A stretch of 64,000 bases of DNA from Tunturiibacter empetritectus (GCF_013410875.1 NZ_JACCCU010000001.1:1302001-1366000), one strand, 5' to 3'. Shown: positions 44,781 to 56,196, counted from the first letter of the stretch. Translations and numbers: made by a program. The notes: generated by a model not told the origin, from the letters alone.

Positions 44781-46208
44781 TTGAGCGAATTTCGTGATTT
44801 TCTGGAGCTTTCGTATGGCGAACTCGAGGATCTGAACCTGGCGGCGAAGGAGCAGCGCAGGAAGCGAGTTGACGCTGATGTGATTCGGGAGGAGCGGTTG
44901 AAGTATTTGACCGACGAGAGACGGATCAAGGCGGTGACGGTGCTGTTCAGCGATCTTGAAGGCCGTCTGCACATGCTGGACTACGATAAGAAGTTCCTAG
45001 TGAAGAGCTATGACAATCTGACCTTTGATGGCTCGTCGATTCGCGGATTTACGGCGCAGCGGGAGAGCGATCTGCGGCTCGGGATCGACTGGAGCGCGTT
45101 TTACTGGGTGCCGGCGGATATATTCGGCGCGGGCAAGGTGATGGTGTTCGGCGAGGTAATCGACAAGAACGGCGCGACATACAGCGCAGATATTCGCGGA
45201 GTACTGAAGGCGTTTTCGCAGGAGCTGTTTGATAAGAACGGATACACGCTGAACGCGGCGAATGAGATTGAAGGGTTCCTGTTTGAGGGAATCGATGCGG
45301 AACGGAGCTATCACGAGACGGGCAGTTTCGAGTATGTGAATAAGGGCGGGTACTATCACTCGCTGCCTGGCGATCCGCTGCGGGAGTTTATTGACACTAC
45401 TGCGGAAGTGCAGCGGGCGATGGGTTTTGAGAATGAGAAGGACCATCCTGAGGTTGCGCCTTCACAGTTCGAGATCAACTACAGCTATGGTGAGGTCGTG
45501 GCGGCTGCAGACCAGATTCAGCTTTATAAGCTGATCTGTAGACAGGTGGCGACGCAGATGGGGATGACGGCGAGCTTTCTGCCGAAGCCTGTGGTGGGGG
45601 TGAATGGCAGCGGCATGCATACGAATATCTCGATTACCAAGGGCGGGAAGAATCTGTTCTGGGATCCGAAGGGCGAGGAGAAGATCTCGAAGATGGCGTG
45701 GCAGTTTACGGATCGCATTTTGACGCATGGCAACGATATTTGCCTACTGCTAAATGCGAGTGTAAATGCGTATCGCCGGCTGGATCCTCATTTTGAAGCG
45801 CCGAATCAGATCAAGGCTTCGGCAACGGATCGTGGGTCGATGGTTCGGATTCCGATCGGGAACGAGAAGTCGGCGCGGGTGGAGGTTCGATCGGTCGGGC
45901 CGGATGCGAATCCTTACCTGGTGCTGTACTCGATCTTTAAGAGCGGGCTGCATGGCAATACCGCGAAGATAAAGAACCTGCGTCAGGCGGAGCGTTATCT
46001 GCCGGACAACGTCTACACGGCACTGGAGAACTTCCGTGCGGCGGAGTGGACGACGGAGCTGCTGGGCGAGGATGTGAAGGCTCGGTACGCAGATCTGAAG
46101 CAGGCTTCTGCGGATCGCTGTGCGCGGCTTCTGGGGACGATCGTGAAGGCTCCTGAGGTGCAGTTCCATCACGATGTTTATAACCAGCTGCTATGGAATA
46201 TCTTCTAA
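44781..46208 (+). CDS. Glutamine synthetase family protein
   Basis: A 475-residue ATP-dependent ligase of the glutamine synthetase fold. The start is put at TTG 44781, with AAGGAG exactly 7 nt upstream; the next good ATG lies further in and would remove the conserved N-terminal helix. Active-site blocks are present: FDGSSIRGF, ESDLRLG, NEIEGFLF, NGSGMHTN, RGSMVRIPIGNEKSARVEVRS and DANPYL. Residues beyond about 400 lack the adenylylation-site segment of GSI-beta. It is distant from classic GlnA, so true glutamine synthesis versus another gamma-glutamyl ligase is open. A good terminator follows. Confidence 0.85.
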   Translation: MSEFRDFLELSYGELEDLNLAAKEQRRKRVDADVIREERLKYLTDERRIKAVTVLFSDLEGRLHMLDYDKKFLVKSYDNLTFDGSSIRGFTAQRESDLRLGIDWSAFYWVPADIFGAGKVMVFGEVIDKNGATYSADIRGVLKAFSQELFDKNGYTLNAANEIEGFLFEGIDAERSYHETGSFEYVNKGGYYHSLPGDPLREFIDTTAEVQRAMGFENEKDHPEVAPSQFEINYSYGEVVAAADQIQLYKLICRQVATQMGMTASFLPKPVVGVNGSGMHTNISITKGGKNLFWDPKGEEKISKMAWQFTDRILTHGNDICLLLNASVNAYRRLDPHFEAPNQIKASATDRGSMVRIPIGNEKSARVEVRSVGPDANPYLVLYSIFKSGLHGNTAKIKNLRQAERYLPDNVYTALENFRAAEWTTELLGEDVKARYADLKQASADRCARLLGTIVKAPEVQFHHDVYNQLLWNIF

Positions 46209-46230
46209 GTCGACAGACTTACGGACAGAG

Positions 46231-46263
46231 GCCCTCGCGATGATGCGGGGGCTTTTTCTTTTT
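46231..46263 (+). terminator. Rho-independent terminator after glutamine synthetase gene
   Basis: Stem GCCCTCGC / GCGGGGGC with a 6-nt loop, followed by TTTTTCTTTTT. Confidence 0.85.
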
Positions 46264-46339
46264 GGATCGCTGCGTTTCGCGTTGACACGAGAAGTGGGCT
46301 GCTGCATTCTGCTGCTGTTGTGTGGATGGAGGTTTTCTC

Positions 46340-47113
46340 TTGGATACGGAACGGTCTTCCTTGTTTGCTCCCGCGGCGATGGTGGGAGTTTGTCTGCTGC
46401 TAGGTTTGGTGGTGGGCGGATGGGTGTTGGGGTCGCAGATCAAGGACCTGAAGCTGGCGGATCGTTATGTGACGGTGAAGGGGCTGGTGGAGCGGACGGT
46501 GAAGTCGGATACGGCCATCTGGCCGGTGAGCTTCAAGGAGGCGGGGAACGATCTGCCCCAGGTGTTTGCGAAGAGTGAAACGGATAAGAACTCGGTGCTG
46601 AAGTTTTTTGCGGTGCAGGGAGTGCAGCCGAACGAGATTTCGGTGGGGCAGATCAAGGTGACGGACAAACTGGCGAATGAGTATGGCGGGAACAATACGG
46701 GGCCGCGATACATCGTGGAGCAGACGGTGACGGTGCAGTCGAAGGACGTGGATAAGATTGCGAAGGCGGGGCAGAAGACGGCGGAACTGGTGCAGGCGGG
46801 GATTGTAGTCGGCGGAGGGAACGGGCAGCAGGGCGGGATTCGGTATCAGTTTACGGGACTGAATGCGTTGAAGCCGGACATGATTACGGAGGCGACACGG
46901 AATGCGCGGGCTTCTGCGGATCGGTTTGCGGCGGACTCGGGGAGCCAGGTGGGCTCGATTCGGTCGGCGAACCAGGGAGTGTTTTCGATCTCGGCTGCTG
47001 AGAGTGGCGCGGCCGCGGGGGATGAGGGTGGCAGCGGCGGGAACGATGCGGACGCAAGCATCATGAAGAAGGTACGCGTGGTTGCGACGGTGGACTACTA
47101 CCTGGTTCGATAA
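46340..47113 (+). CDS. SIMPL-domain (DUF541-type) membrane-anchored protein
   Basis: A 257-residue protein with an N-terminal signal anchor (residues 10-32, AMVGVCLLLGLVVGGWVLG) and an extracytoplasmic SIMPL/DUF541 domain (DRYVTVKGLVERTVKSD ... ATRNARASADRFAADSG ... VRVVATVDYYL). The start is taken at TTG 46340 because GGAGG lies 7 nt upstream. An in-frame GTG at 46322 lies upstream of that site. Family members are outer-surface proteins of unclear function. The gene is monocistronic between a terminator and icd. Confidence 0.87.
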   Translation: MDTERSSLFAPAAMVGVCLLLGLVVGGWVLGSQIKDLKLADRYVTVKGLVERTVKSDTAIWPVSFKEAGNDLPQVFAKSETDKNSVLKFFAVQGVQPNEISVGQIKVTDKLANEYGGNNTGPRYIVEQTVTVQSKDVDKIAKAGQKTAELVQAGIVVGGGNGQQGGIRYQFTGLNALKPDMITEATRNARASADRFAADSGSQVGSIRSANQGVFSISAAESGAAAGDEGGSGGNDADASIMKKVRVVATVDYYLVR

Positions 47114-47194
47114 ACGAACGTGTATGCCGCATACCGGTTGCCACTCGTCTTGCGCGGATGGTAGCGTGGGTCTTCGATTTCTTCTGCGGAGACG

Positions 47195-49695
<2,501 letters not shown>

Positions 49696-49713
49696 AAGTT
49701 TTTTAGTTGACGG

Positions 49714-49742
49714 AAAAGGCCTGCTCGATGAGCAGGCCTTTT
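49714..49742 (+). terminator. Terminator after mdh
   Basis: A 13-bp perfect stem AAAAGGCCTGCTC / GAGCAGGCCTTTT with a 3-nt loop and trailing T's. It works on both strands by sequence. Confidence 0.9.
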
Positions 49743-49805
49743 CTATTGCTTGAACAATGGGTTCTCATTTGGGAAAAGGCTGGCGGCGGATACGAACGAT
49801 AGCTA

Positions 49806-50084
49806 ATGGCAGGAAGGTATTGCGCCGATGTTCTCTCAAGGCAGATAACAAGGGGCCTGCGCTATCTTCGCGTTGAAGAGAACGATTTGATACGTGCGCG
49901 GCTTCAGGGAAATCGCACAGAACGAAGGTTTACTTTGGACGGCGCGCAGAGCTTCCATCAGATTCTGGATACGGCGGATAGTAGAGAACGATCGTCCGCG
50001 TGGTTTTTTCTTGCGGTGTTGTGGATGCAGTTGGCGGCGGTGGTGGCGATCGGACTGCTGATCTTTGCGAGTTTTGTTCGCTAG
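49806..50084 (+). CDS. Small hypothetical protein with C-terminal membrane segment
   Basis: A 92-residue frame starting ATG 49806 without a strong Shine-Dalgarno. The first 65 residues are basic and polar (DVLSRQITRGLRYLRVEENDLIRARL), followed by one membrane segment (FFLAVLWMQLAAVVAIGLLIFASFV). No family is recognised. The tail-anchored layout and coding-like composition give moderate support. Confidence 0.45.
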   Translation: MAGRYCADVLSRQITRGLRYLRVEENDLIRARLQGNRTERRFTLDGAQSFHQILDTADSRERSSAWFFLAVLWMQLAAVVAIGLLIFASFVR

Positions 50085-50115
50085 ATGTAAAGTTCGGGAA
50101 CTCGGTTGGGAAAGC

Positions 50116-50466
50116 TCACCGCTGCGTGGCGTGAAGCATGGAATATCCGATGCAAACCATCGCGGCGCACAATAATGCGAACGTCAGCATGAAGAGCATT
50201 ACAATTTGGCGCCTTAGGTTGCTGCTGGGATAACTATTTCTGTGAACACGCCAAGCTGGAGCCCACCAAAAGCGGCCAAAGCGTTTATCGGGGTAGGCCT
50301 GTCTGTTCTCACTCACAAGCTGCCAAATTGCCTGCCAGATCATTGCATAGACAACAAAGGCAGCCATAAAAAGAATGTACCCTGTAGTCTTCACCAACGC
50401 TCCCAATCTTACGGAAAACCCTAGCACTAATAACAAAAGCAAATATCTCAGAAAGCCCGCAAACAA
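50116..50466 (-). CDS. Small integral membrane protein (hypothetical)
   Basis: A frame of up to 116 residues with three hydrophobic stretches (near residues 7-25, 28-48 and 88-110). The reading from TTG 50466 starts inside the ppi terminator. An internal GTG at 50394 has GGGAG 5 nt upstream and would give 92 residues without the first membrane segment. No family is recognised. It is A/T-richer than neighbours. Confidence 0.45.
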   Translation of the reverse strand: MFAGFLRYLLLLLVLGFSVRLGALVKTTGYILFMAAFVVYAMIWQAIWQLVSENRQAYPDKRFGRFWWAPAWRVHRNSYPSSNLRRQIVMLFMLTFALLCAAMVCIGYSMLHATQR

Positions 50467-50467
50467 A

Positions 50468-50490
50468 AGGCCTACTCCAAGAGTAGGCCT
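50468..50490 (-). terminator. Terminator after the cytoplasmic cyclophilin gene
   Basis: A 10-bp perfect stem AGGCCTACTC / GAGTAGGCCT with loop CAA. On the minus strand it is followed by a T-rich run (TTTGTTT). Confidence 0.85.
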
Positions 50491-50510
50491 CTCTAGTTAC
50501 TCAAACGAAG

Positions 50511-51032
50511 CTAAGCTACGCGTTCGATGGTGACGGACTCGAGGACGACTGGGGTTTTGGGGCGGTCCATGCCGTCTTTGCTGACCTTGGAGATTTTTTC
50601 TACAATGTCGTAGCCTTCGACGACTTGACCGAAGATGGTGTGTTTGCCTGTGAGCCAGCTGGTGTCGGCGACAGTGATGAAGAACTGGCTGCCGTTGGTG
50701 TTCGGACCGGCGTTGGCCATGGCGAGCTTGCCCTTCTCCTGGAATCCATGCTTCGAGCCTTTGGTCTCGTCGGCGAACTTGTAGCCGGGGCCGCCCATAC
50801 CGGTGCCTTCGGGGTCGCCGCCCTGGATCATGAACTGGGGTATAACGCGGTGGAAGATGGAGCCATCGTAGAGCTTGGCGCCTTTCTTGCTGCGGCTGTT
50901 CCACTCCTTGGTACCTTCGGCGAGGCCGATGAAGTTGGCTACGGTCTCGGCCGCATCTTTTTCGAAGAGTTCGCAGACGATGGTGCCTTCGGTGGTCTTG
51001 AAGGTGGCGTAGGTGCCGGGTTTGGTGGGCAT
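50511..51032 (-). CDS. Cytoplasmic cyclophilin-type peptidyl-prolyl isomerase
   Basis: A 173-residue cyclophilin that accelerates Xaa-Pro isomerisation in protein folding. Core motifs [46 protein letters not shown] and the substrate-binding Phe, Met, Gln are intact. The ATG at 51032 follows AAGGAG (about 8 nt). No signal peptide, so it is cytoplasmic. A paralogue with a signal peptide lies just upstream. Confidence 0.93.
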   Translation of the reverse strand: MPTKPGTYATFKTTEGTIVCELFEKDAAETVANFIGLAEGTKEWNSRSKKGAKLYDGSIFHRVIPQFMIQGGDPEGTGMGGPGYKFADETKGSKHGFQEKGKLAMANAGPNTNGSQFFITVADTSWLTGKHTIFGQVVEGYDIVEKISKVSKDGMDRPKTPVVLESVTIERVA

Positions 51033-51111
51033 TCGAAGTCTCCTTGCAGTGACAGGTTGATTGCTTTGTTAGCAGAGAGGCGTTTCCGTTTGGGTCGCGG
51101 AGGCCGGAAGG

Positions 51112-51873
51112 TTATTTGGGCGGCGCGGCAACGGCGGCGGGTGTCGTCGCAGGCGCTGGTGGTGCCACGGGCTCCGGCGGCATGGGTTGGCCCTCGCGCA
51201 CAATGGTGACGCGATTGATGACGACTGGAGTGAGTGGCTTGTCGTTGGGGTTGCGTTCTACGCGCGCGATGGAGGCGACGAGCAGGGCGGTGTGGGCGTC
51301 GCACTGGCCGAAGATAGTGTGCTTGCCGTTGAGCTGCGGGACTTCTGTTTCGGTGATGAAGAACTGTGAGCCGTTGGTGCCGCCGCCGGAGGGTCCGGGG
51401 CCGGCGTTGGCCATGGCGAGGAGGCCTGGAGTATCGAAGGTGAGGTCGGGGTCGATCTCGTCCTGGAAGAAGTAGCCAGGGTCGCCGGTGCCGTCGCCGA
51501 CGCGGTCGCCACCCTGGATCATGAAGTTGGGAATGACGCGGTGGAAGGTGGTGCCGTTATAGAAGGGCTGGCGGTGCATCTTCTGTAGGGTCTTGGGGTC
51601 GGTCCAGTCTTTGGTGCCTTCGGCGAGACCGATGAAGTTGGCGACGGTGATGGGTGCCTGCTTGTCGTAGAGTTTGCAGGTGAGCCGGCCCATGGTGGTG
51701 TCTATGACCGCAGTGGGGCCGGTGGGGACGACGGGGGCCTTGATGTTGCTGGTGGTGCTGGGGGCGTCGGGCAGAGCGTCGGCTGGGGGCGGTGGGGTCG
51801 ACTGTGCTGGGGTCGACTGTGCCTGGACGGATACGGCTAGGGCCAGGGAGAGTGCGAGAGTACGAAGCATCAT
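51112..51873 (-). CDS. Exported cyclophilin-type peptidyl-prolyl isomerase
   Basis: A 253-residue cyclophilin with an N-terminal signal peptide ([19 protein letters not shown]). Start ATG 51873; a second ATG follows at once. A Pro-rich spacer precedes the domain ([41 protein letters not shown]), and a Pro/Ala tail closes the protein. It likely acts on exported proteins. It and the cytoplasmic copy are adjacent on one strand, indicating duplication. Confidence 0.92.
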   Translation of the reverse strand: MMLRTLALSLALAVSVQAQSTPAQSTPPPPADALPDAPSTTSNIKAPVVPTGPTAVIDTTMGRLTCKLYDKQAPITVANFIGLAEGTKDWTDPKTLQKMHRQPFYNGTTFHRVIPNFMIQGGDRVGDGTGDPGYFFQDEIDPDLTFDTPGLLAMANAGPGPSGGGTNGSQFFITETEVPQLNGKHTIFGQCDAHTALLVASIARVERNPNDKPLTPVVINRVTIVREGQPMPPEPVAPPAPATTPAAVAAPPK

Positions 51874-51944
51874 GCGGTTGGTAGCTCCAATGAACAGGCT
51901 ATCGCAGACGGGCGATGGGAGCAATGTGAGCGGCTGGTACCAGC

Positions 51945-52505
51945 TCACCTCCAGAGGCGGCGGATGAGGCTGCGAACGAGTTCGAGCGAGCCTCCATAGA
52001 CGACGTGAGCAGCCCAGTGTTGGAGGTGATCGGTGGCTGGCGTGTTCGAAGGTGCGGGCGAGAGCTGGAAGGCTGGAACTGCCACCTCGTCGGCGGCGAG
52101 GAAGAGCAATGTGCCGTAAGCGGTGCCTGCGCCGGTGGTGACTTCGGGGATGAGTTCGGAGGAGACAGCGTAGACCACGCCCATGAGTGTGCCGAAGGTG
52201 TAGTGGACTGCCTGGCCTGCGGTCTTTTTATCCTGGTCGTCGAGAGGGGTGCCTGTTGTTTCGGCGATCTTACGGGCAACGATCTCGGTGGAACCTTCCT
52301 GTTCGGCGGCTTGCTGCTCCTTCTGGGCTTGTTCCTGAGCGATGTGTTCTTCAGTCTCACCATGAGACATTTTAATCTGTTTTTCTGTGGCTTTCTGGGC
52401 TGCGGCACTCAGCTTTTGAAATTGATCCATGACGAGCGTGGCGATGATACCTGCTGTGAGGCCGGTGACGATTCCACGAATGACGGAAGGTTTACTTTTG
52501 TTCAT
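51945..52505 (-). CDS. DUF1440/YagU-like membrane protein
   Basis: A 186-residue membrane protein with an early hydrophobic segment ([18 protein letters not shown]), a highly charged Gln/Glu-rich stretch (residues 50-90) and further hydrophobic segments ([36 protein letters not shown]). It resembles the DUF1440/YagU group, whose role is unclear but linked to acid tolerance in E. coli. ATG 52505 has GGAG about 5 nt upstream. The frame upstream is antisense to the ABM gene and is not used. Confidence 0.75.
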   Translation of the reverse strand: MNKSKPSVIRGIVTGLTAGIIATLVMDQFQKLSAAAQKATEKQIKMSHGETEEHIAQEQAQKEQQAAEQEGSTEIVARKIAETTGTPLDDQDKKTAGQAVHYTFGTLMGVVYAVSSELIPEVTTGAGTAYGTLLFLAADEVAVPAFQLSPAPSNTPATDHLQHWAAHVVYGGSLELVRSLIRRLWR

Positions 52506-52586
52506 ATTTGCTCCAAACGATTCAGATGCAGGAGAAGTAACCGCGGGAAGGTTTTTGCATCTCAACTGGTTGGAGGAACTTTTGAA

Positions 52587-52886
52587 ATGGCGAAGTTTGC
52601 GTTGTACGCGGAGTTGAAGGCAAAGCCGGGGAAAGAGGCGGATGTCGAGGCTTTCCTGAAGCAAGGTGCGGAGATGGCGAAGGCAGAGGCCGGGACCGTG
52701 CACTGGTATGGGTTCAAGGAAGATAAAGGTGGGTTCTTTGGAGTCTTTGACACCTTCAACGACGAGGCTGGGCGTGATGCGCATTTGAATGGTGAGATTG
52801 CGAAGGCGCTGATGGCGAATGCGGAGACGCTATTTTCGGAGGCTCCGAAGATTCACAAGATTAGCTTGATTGCGGAGAAGGTTTAG
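52587..52886 (+). CDS. Antibiotic biosynthesis monooxygenase-type (ABM) protein
   Basis: A 99-residue ferredoxin-like fold protein of the ABM/YgiN group (KFALYAELKAKPGKEADVEAFLKQGAEMAKAEAGTVHWYGFK). Such proteins act as quinol monooxygenases or have no known enzyme activity. The ATG at 52587 has GGAGG about 10 nt upstream. It is divergent from the DUF1440 gene, with an 81-bp gap that should contain both promoters. Confidence 0.85.
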   Translation: MAKFALYAELKAKPGKEADVEAFLKQGAEMAKAEAGTVHWYGFKEDKGGFFGVFDTFNDEAGRDAHLNGEIAKALMANAETLFSEAPKIHKISLIAEKV

Positions 52887-52909
52887 CCTTTCTTGCGGCG
52901 TCAGAGTGG

Positions 52910-54139
52910 TTATGGGTTGTGATCGGAGGCGGCTTGCACTTCGCGGAAGACGCGGAGCAGGTTGCCTCCGAGCAGTTTGTGCATGTCGTCGGCAGTGTAG
53001 CCGCGAGCCATGAGGGCTGCGGTCACTTTGGGTAGGTCGGCTGCTGAGTCGATTCCTGCGGGTGGGACGGGTATGCCGTCGAAGTCGGTGCCGATGCCGA
53101 CGTGGTCAATGCCAGCGACCTTGATGACGTGGTCGAAGTGATCGATGAGTGAGTTGAAAGGGGCGCGGCCGATCTTTGCGGCGAACTCGCGATCAACTTT
53201 GTCAGAGGCGGTATAGGGAACGGGTAAGCCCTTGGCTTTGTATTCGGCTTCAAGTGCCTGCTGCGCCTTTTTCCGCTCGGGCTCTTGTGCGGCCCAGGCT
53301 TTGCGCCAGTTCTCGTCGATGAAGGCGGGGAAGAAGTTGACCATGACGACGCCGTTGTTCTTCTTCATGGCGAGGAGCATCTCGTCGGTCATGTTGCGCG
53401 CGGCGTGAGTGAGGGCGCGTGCGGAGGAGTGGGAGGCGATGACTGGTATGCGGGTGGTGGCGATGACGTCCCAGAAGGTCTTGTCAGAGACATGGGAGAT
53501 ATCGATCATCATGCCGAGGCGATTCATCTCGGCGACGACTTGTTTGCCGAAGGGTGTGAGGCCGTTGTGGTGGTGGACTTTTTCGTCGTCGATGTCGCCG
53601 GAGGAGTCGGCCCAGTTGTTGGTATTGGACCAGGTGAGGGTCATGTAGCGGACGCCGAGGCGATAGTAGTCGCGGAGGAGGCCGAGGTCATTTTCGATGG
53701 AGTGGCCGCCTTCGATGCCCATGAGGACGGCGAACTTTCCTTGGGCGTGAGTGGCGATGATGTCATCGGCGGAGACGCAGAGGGCTAGTTTGTCGGGGTG
53801 TTTGCGGACTTGCTCGAGGGTGCCGTCGATGAGCGCGAGAGTGCGGTGGGCGCTGGCGTTTGCGGGGTATTGGTTGGGGTCGACCCAGATGGAGAAGAAC
53901 TGCGCGGCTAGGTTGCCTTGTTTGGCGCTCGAGTAGTTGAGCATGCCGCCGTTGAGGGGATCGGTGAAGTCCCAGTGTTCGTCGACGAAGCGCTGGGGGG
54001 TGTCGGCGTGGGTGTCGATGACGACGGCGGATTGGTGGACGGCGGCTGGATCGGTCATTGATTTTGGGGAGTTTGTCTGTGCTGGCGCGTGGATGGCAAT
54101 GGCGAGCAGGGTAGAGACGAAGATGCCGCGTTTGTGCAT
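52910..54139 (-). CDS. M19-family dipeptidase, exported
   Basis: A 409-residue zinc dipeptidase of the membrane (renal) dipeptidase family, cleaving dipeptides including some with D-residues. The signal peptide is MHKRGIFVSTLLAIAIHAPAQ. Metal-binding sets are DTHADT, EGGHSIEND, DISHVSDKTFW, IASHSSARAL and GTDFDGI. The ATG at 54139 is used because it opens the signal peptide; an upstream in-frame reading has no ribosome site. Peptide recycling at the cell surface is a likely role. Confidence 0.92.
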   Translation of the reverse strand: MHKRGIFVSTLLAIAIHAPAQTNSPKSMTDPAAVHQSAVVIDTHADTPQRFVDEHWDFTDPLNGGMLNYSSAKQGNLAAQFFSIWVDPNQYPANASAHRTLALIDGTLEQVRKHPDKLALCVSADDIIATHAQGKFAVLMGIEGGHSIENDLGLLRDYYRLGVRYMTLTWSNTNNWADSSGDIDDEKVHHHNGLTPFGKQVVAEMNRLGMMIDISHVSDKTFWDVIATTRIPVIASHSSARALTHAARNMTDEMLLAMKKNNGVVMVNFFPAFIDENWRKAWAAQEPERKKAQQALEAEYKAKGLPVPYTASDKVDREFAAKIGRAPFNSLIDHFDHVIKVAGIDHVGIGTDFDGIPVPPAGIDSAADLPKVTAALMARGYTADDMHKLLGGNLLRVFREVQAASDHNP

Positions 54140-54480
54140 GTTGGCTCGCCACTCTTTCGTTGCGGGATAGCCGATTGTAGCAAGTGGGGGATTTCGGGCT
54201 ACGCGTGATTTCCTAGGCGGAGTTTTGCGATTTTTTCTGTGCGTGGGTAAACGTGGTTTTTGCAGGGGATTTTGGAAAAATACGTGCGATTGGTGTGGTG
54301 TTTTTGTGGTGAGATCGTGGTGACTTGCGTGGCTAAGGTGGTGTTGTTGCACCACATTTTTGCGCGTCGAAAAAAGTGCCAGCTTTTCCAAATTTATTTT
54401 TCGCGTTTTGTTGAGAGCGAATGGCGCGGTGGAGCAACCTTGATGGTCGGCGGTGCCATCTCTTCCGGGAGAGGTGATGT
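54140..54480. other. Intergenic region rich in GTGGTG words
   Basis: About 340 bp with many GTGG and GTGGTG words (54230-54350), a GTTGTTGCACCAC dyad-like stretch and A/T tracts (54350-54410). Similar words occur at about 2355-2520. No gene is seen except the small one starting at 54481. Confidence 0.55.
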
Positions 54481-54681
54481 ATGGCACAGGGTCTTGATTC
54501 TGCGAAAACCGGAGCACGTCCTTCCCACGAGTCGATTGAAGAGGGGTCTACCGCCACAGAGGTTGGGAAGACTGACGAGAAGAAGTTGGATCATATCGGG
54601 ATGGAGAGCGCGAAGCGTGCGCAAAACCGTATCCACTCGAACGAAGAGACAACTCCGGGGAATTCAATCTTCTCGAAGTAG
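54481..54681 (+). CDS. Small hydrophilic hypothetical protein
   Basis: A 66-residue acidic/basic polar protein (MAQGLDSAKTGARPSHESI ... NSIFSK), predicted disordered. AGAGG lies about 6 nt before ATG. A long perfect hairpin follows. No family is recognised. Confidence 0.6.
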   Translation: MAQGLDSAKTGARPSHESIEEGSTATEVGKTDEKKLDHIGMESAKRAQNRIHSNEETTPGNSIFSK

Positions 54682-54699
54682 CTGTTTGGACTGAGTGGT

Positions 54700-54747
54700 A
54701 ACCTAACAAGGACGCACCGCTGGCCGGTGGTGCGTCCTTGTTAGGTT
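54700..54747. terminator. Bidirectional terminator between convergent genes
   Basis: A 19-bp perfect stem (AACCTAACAAGGACGCACC and complement) around a 10-nt loop. It lies between the 54481 small gene and the GlcG/HbpS gene, so it can end both transcripts. Confidence 0.85.
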
Positions 54748-54762
54748 TAAGGATGTCGAAGA

Positions 54763-55158
54763 CTAGAGTGCGGCTGCGCCGGCTTCGGCTACGGCGTGGT
54801 CCTGAACTCCTGAGCCTCCGCTGACTCCGATGGCACCTACTACTTTTCCTTCTTTCTTGAGGGGGATACCGCCAGCGAAGATCATGACCTTGCCGTCGTT
54901 CGAGGCGTGGATGCCGAAGAACTGGTGGCCAGATTGGGAGTTGTCGCCGAGGTCTTTGGTGGTGATGTCGAAGGCGCGGGAGGTCCAGGCCTTTTTCTGC
55001 GCGATGTCGATGGAGCCGAGCCAGGCGTTGGTCATACGCTCAAAGGCGATGAGGTTGCCGCCTTCATCGACTACGGCTACGTTCATGGGCTGGCCTAGTT
55101 CTTCTGCTTTCTTTTCGGCTGCGGCGATGATGCGGCGGGCGTCTACTAGTTGGATCAT
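54763..55158 (-). CDS. GlcG/HbpS-family protein
   Basis: A 131-residue cytoplasmic protein of the GlcG/HbpS (heme-binding/unknown-function) family. Recognisable from RIIAAAEKKAEELGQPMNVAVVDEGGNLIAFERM and FAGGIPLKKEGKVVGAIGVSGG. The ATG at 55158 has AGGAG close upstream. Members associate with glycolate or diol metabolism and heme sensing; the role here is open. Confidence 0.88.
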   Translation of the reverse strand: MIQLVDARRIIAAAEKKAEELGQPMNVAVVDEGGNLIAFERMTNAWLGSIDIAQKKAWTSRAFDITTKDLGDNSQSGHQFFGIHASNDGKVMIFAGGIPLKKEGKVVGAIGVSGGSGVQDHAVAEAGAAAL

Positions 55159-55289
55159 TTTTTCTCCTGATGTGAGCTTATTGGTTTGACGCTTATGGTG
55201 CGGGTGGGTGGCTTCGTTTGGTGCGTGGGGTGGAATTTTACGTTCTTATCTATCACGGTGAGGTTGCTATCGATGGGCATCCGGAGATT

Positions 55290-55425
55290 TGTGGCGCATG
55301 AGTGGGGCACCCGGCATCCGGCATGAATGGGGCACCCGGCTAAGAGCGGTTCGCGCGTGGCGCGAATACCCCACCCTATGCGATGAAACCGCAAAGGATG
55401 GGGCACCCGGCCATATGTCCCAATG
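55290..55425. repeat. Interspersed repeat D
   Basis: GGGGCACCCGGC three times (55304, 55329, 55400) with TTCGCGC-GTG-GCGCGAA (55350-55366), matching the 43301-43425 copy. It lies between the GlcG/HbpS and sdhB genes. Confidence 0.85.
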
Positions 55426-55431
55426 GCTACC

Positions 55432-56196
55432 CTATCTGGCGAAGAGATCTTTTACTTGCTGGATGAAGACGTCGCGGCCCATGTCGCTAATGGCTTCGGT
55501 GAGGGGGAGCTGTTTGGGGCAGGCCTGGACGCAGTTTTGCGCGAAGCCGCACTCTTGGATGCCGCCGTCTCCAGCTAAGGCGCGGAGGCGTTCTGATTTG
55601 AGGACGGAGCCGGAGGGGTCCATGTTGAAGAGCTTGGCTTGGGCGATGGTGGCTGCGCCGACGAAGTTGGTGACGTCGTTGAACTGGGGGCAGACCTCCA
55701 TGCAGATGGTGCAGGAGATGCAGTTCGATAGGGGATAGCGCTGCTCTTGTATTTGAGGAGCCTGGCGGGGGCCTGCGCCGAGGTCGTAGGAGCCGTCGAT
55801 GGGGACCCAGGCTTTGACCTTCTTGAGGTTTTCGAAGAGGACGGAGCGGTCGACGCTGAGGTCGCGGACTACGGGGAATTTGCTGAGCGGGGCGAGGGTG
55901 ATGGGCTGATCGTGATTTGGTCCGGTGAGCTTGTCGACCAGGGCGGAGCAGGCCATGCGGGCTTTGCCGTTGATGAGCATGGCGCAGGAGCCGCAAATCT
56001 CTTCGAGGCAGTTGGCGTCGTAGGTGATGGGCGTGGTGGGCTTGCCTGAGACGTCGACGGGATTGAGCGCGATCTCGCCGAGGAGCGAGGTGATGTTCAT
56101 CCCCGGGCGGTAGGGGATCTCGAAGTTCTCGGTGGTGGAGGGGGCGTCCGGGGTAGACTGGCGCTTGATCTCAACTTTGATGGTGCTGGATGCCAT
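55432..56196 (-). CDS. sdhB: Succinate dehydrogenase iron-sulfur subunit
   Basis: A 254-residue subunit of the inner-membrane succinate:quinone oxidoreductase. It carries the 2Fe-2S ligands Cys63, Cys68, Cys71 and Cys83, the 4Fe-4S set Cys159, Cys162, Cys165 and Cys169, and a third cluster set (Cys216, Cys222, Cys226). ATG 56196 follows AAGGAG. It is the last gene of the sdh group and lies 209 bp after the 66-residue membrane gene. Confidence 0.94.
   Translation of the reverse strand: MASSTIKVEIKRQSTPDAPSTTENFEIPYRPGMNITSLLGEIALNPVDVSGKPTTPITYDANCLEEICGSCAMLINGKARMACSALVDKLTGPNHDQPITLAPLSKFPVVRDLSVDRSVLFENLKKVKAWVPIDGSYDLGAGPRQAPQIQEQRYPLSNCISCTICMEVCPQFNDVTNFVGAATIAQAKLFNMDPSGSVLKSERLRALAGDGGIQECGFAQNCVQACPKQLPLTEAISDMGRDVFIQQVKDLFAR

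Noticed and set aside
49806..50466. Possible membrane toxin-antitoxin pair from the two small membrane frames
   Set aside because: They face each other without overlap, each has a weak start and neither resembles a known toxin; only tentative coding calls were kept.
52506..52784. N-terminal extension of the DUF1440-like gene
   Set aside because: It is antisense to the ABM gene and lacks a ribosome site; the ATG at 52505 with GGAG is better.
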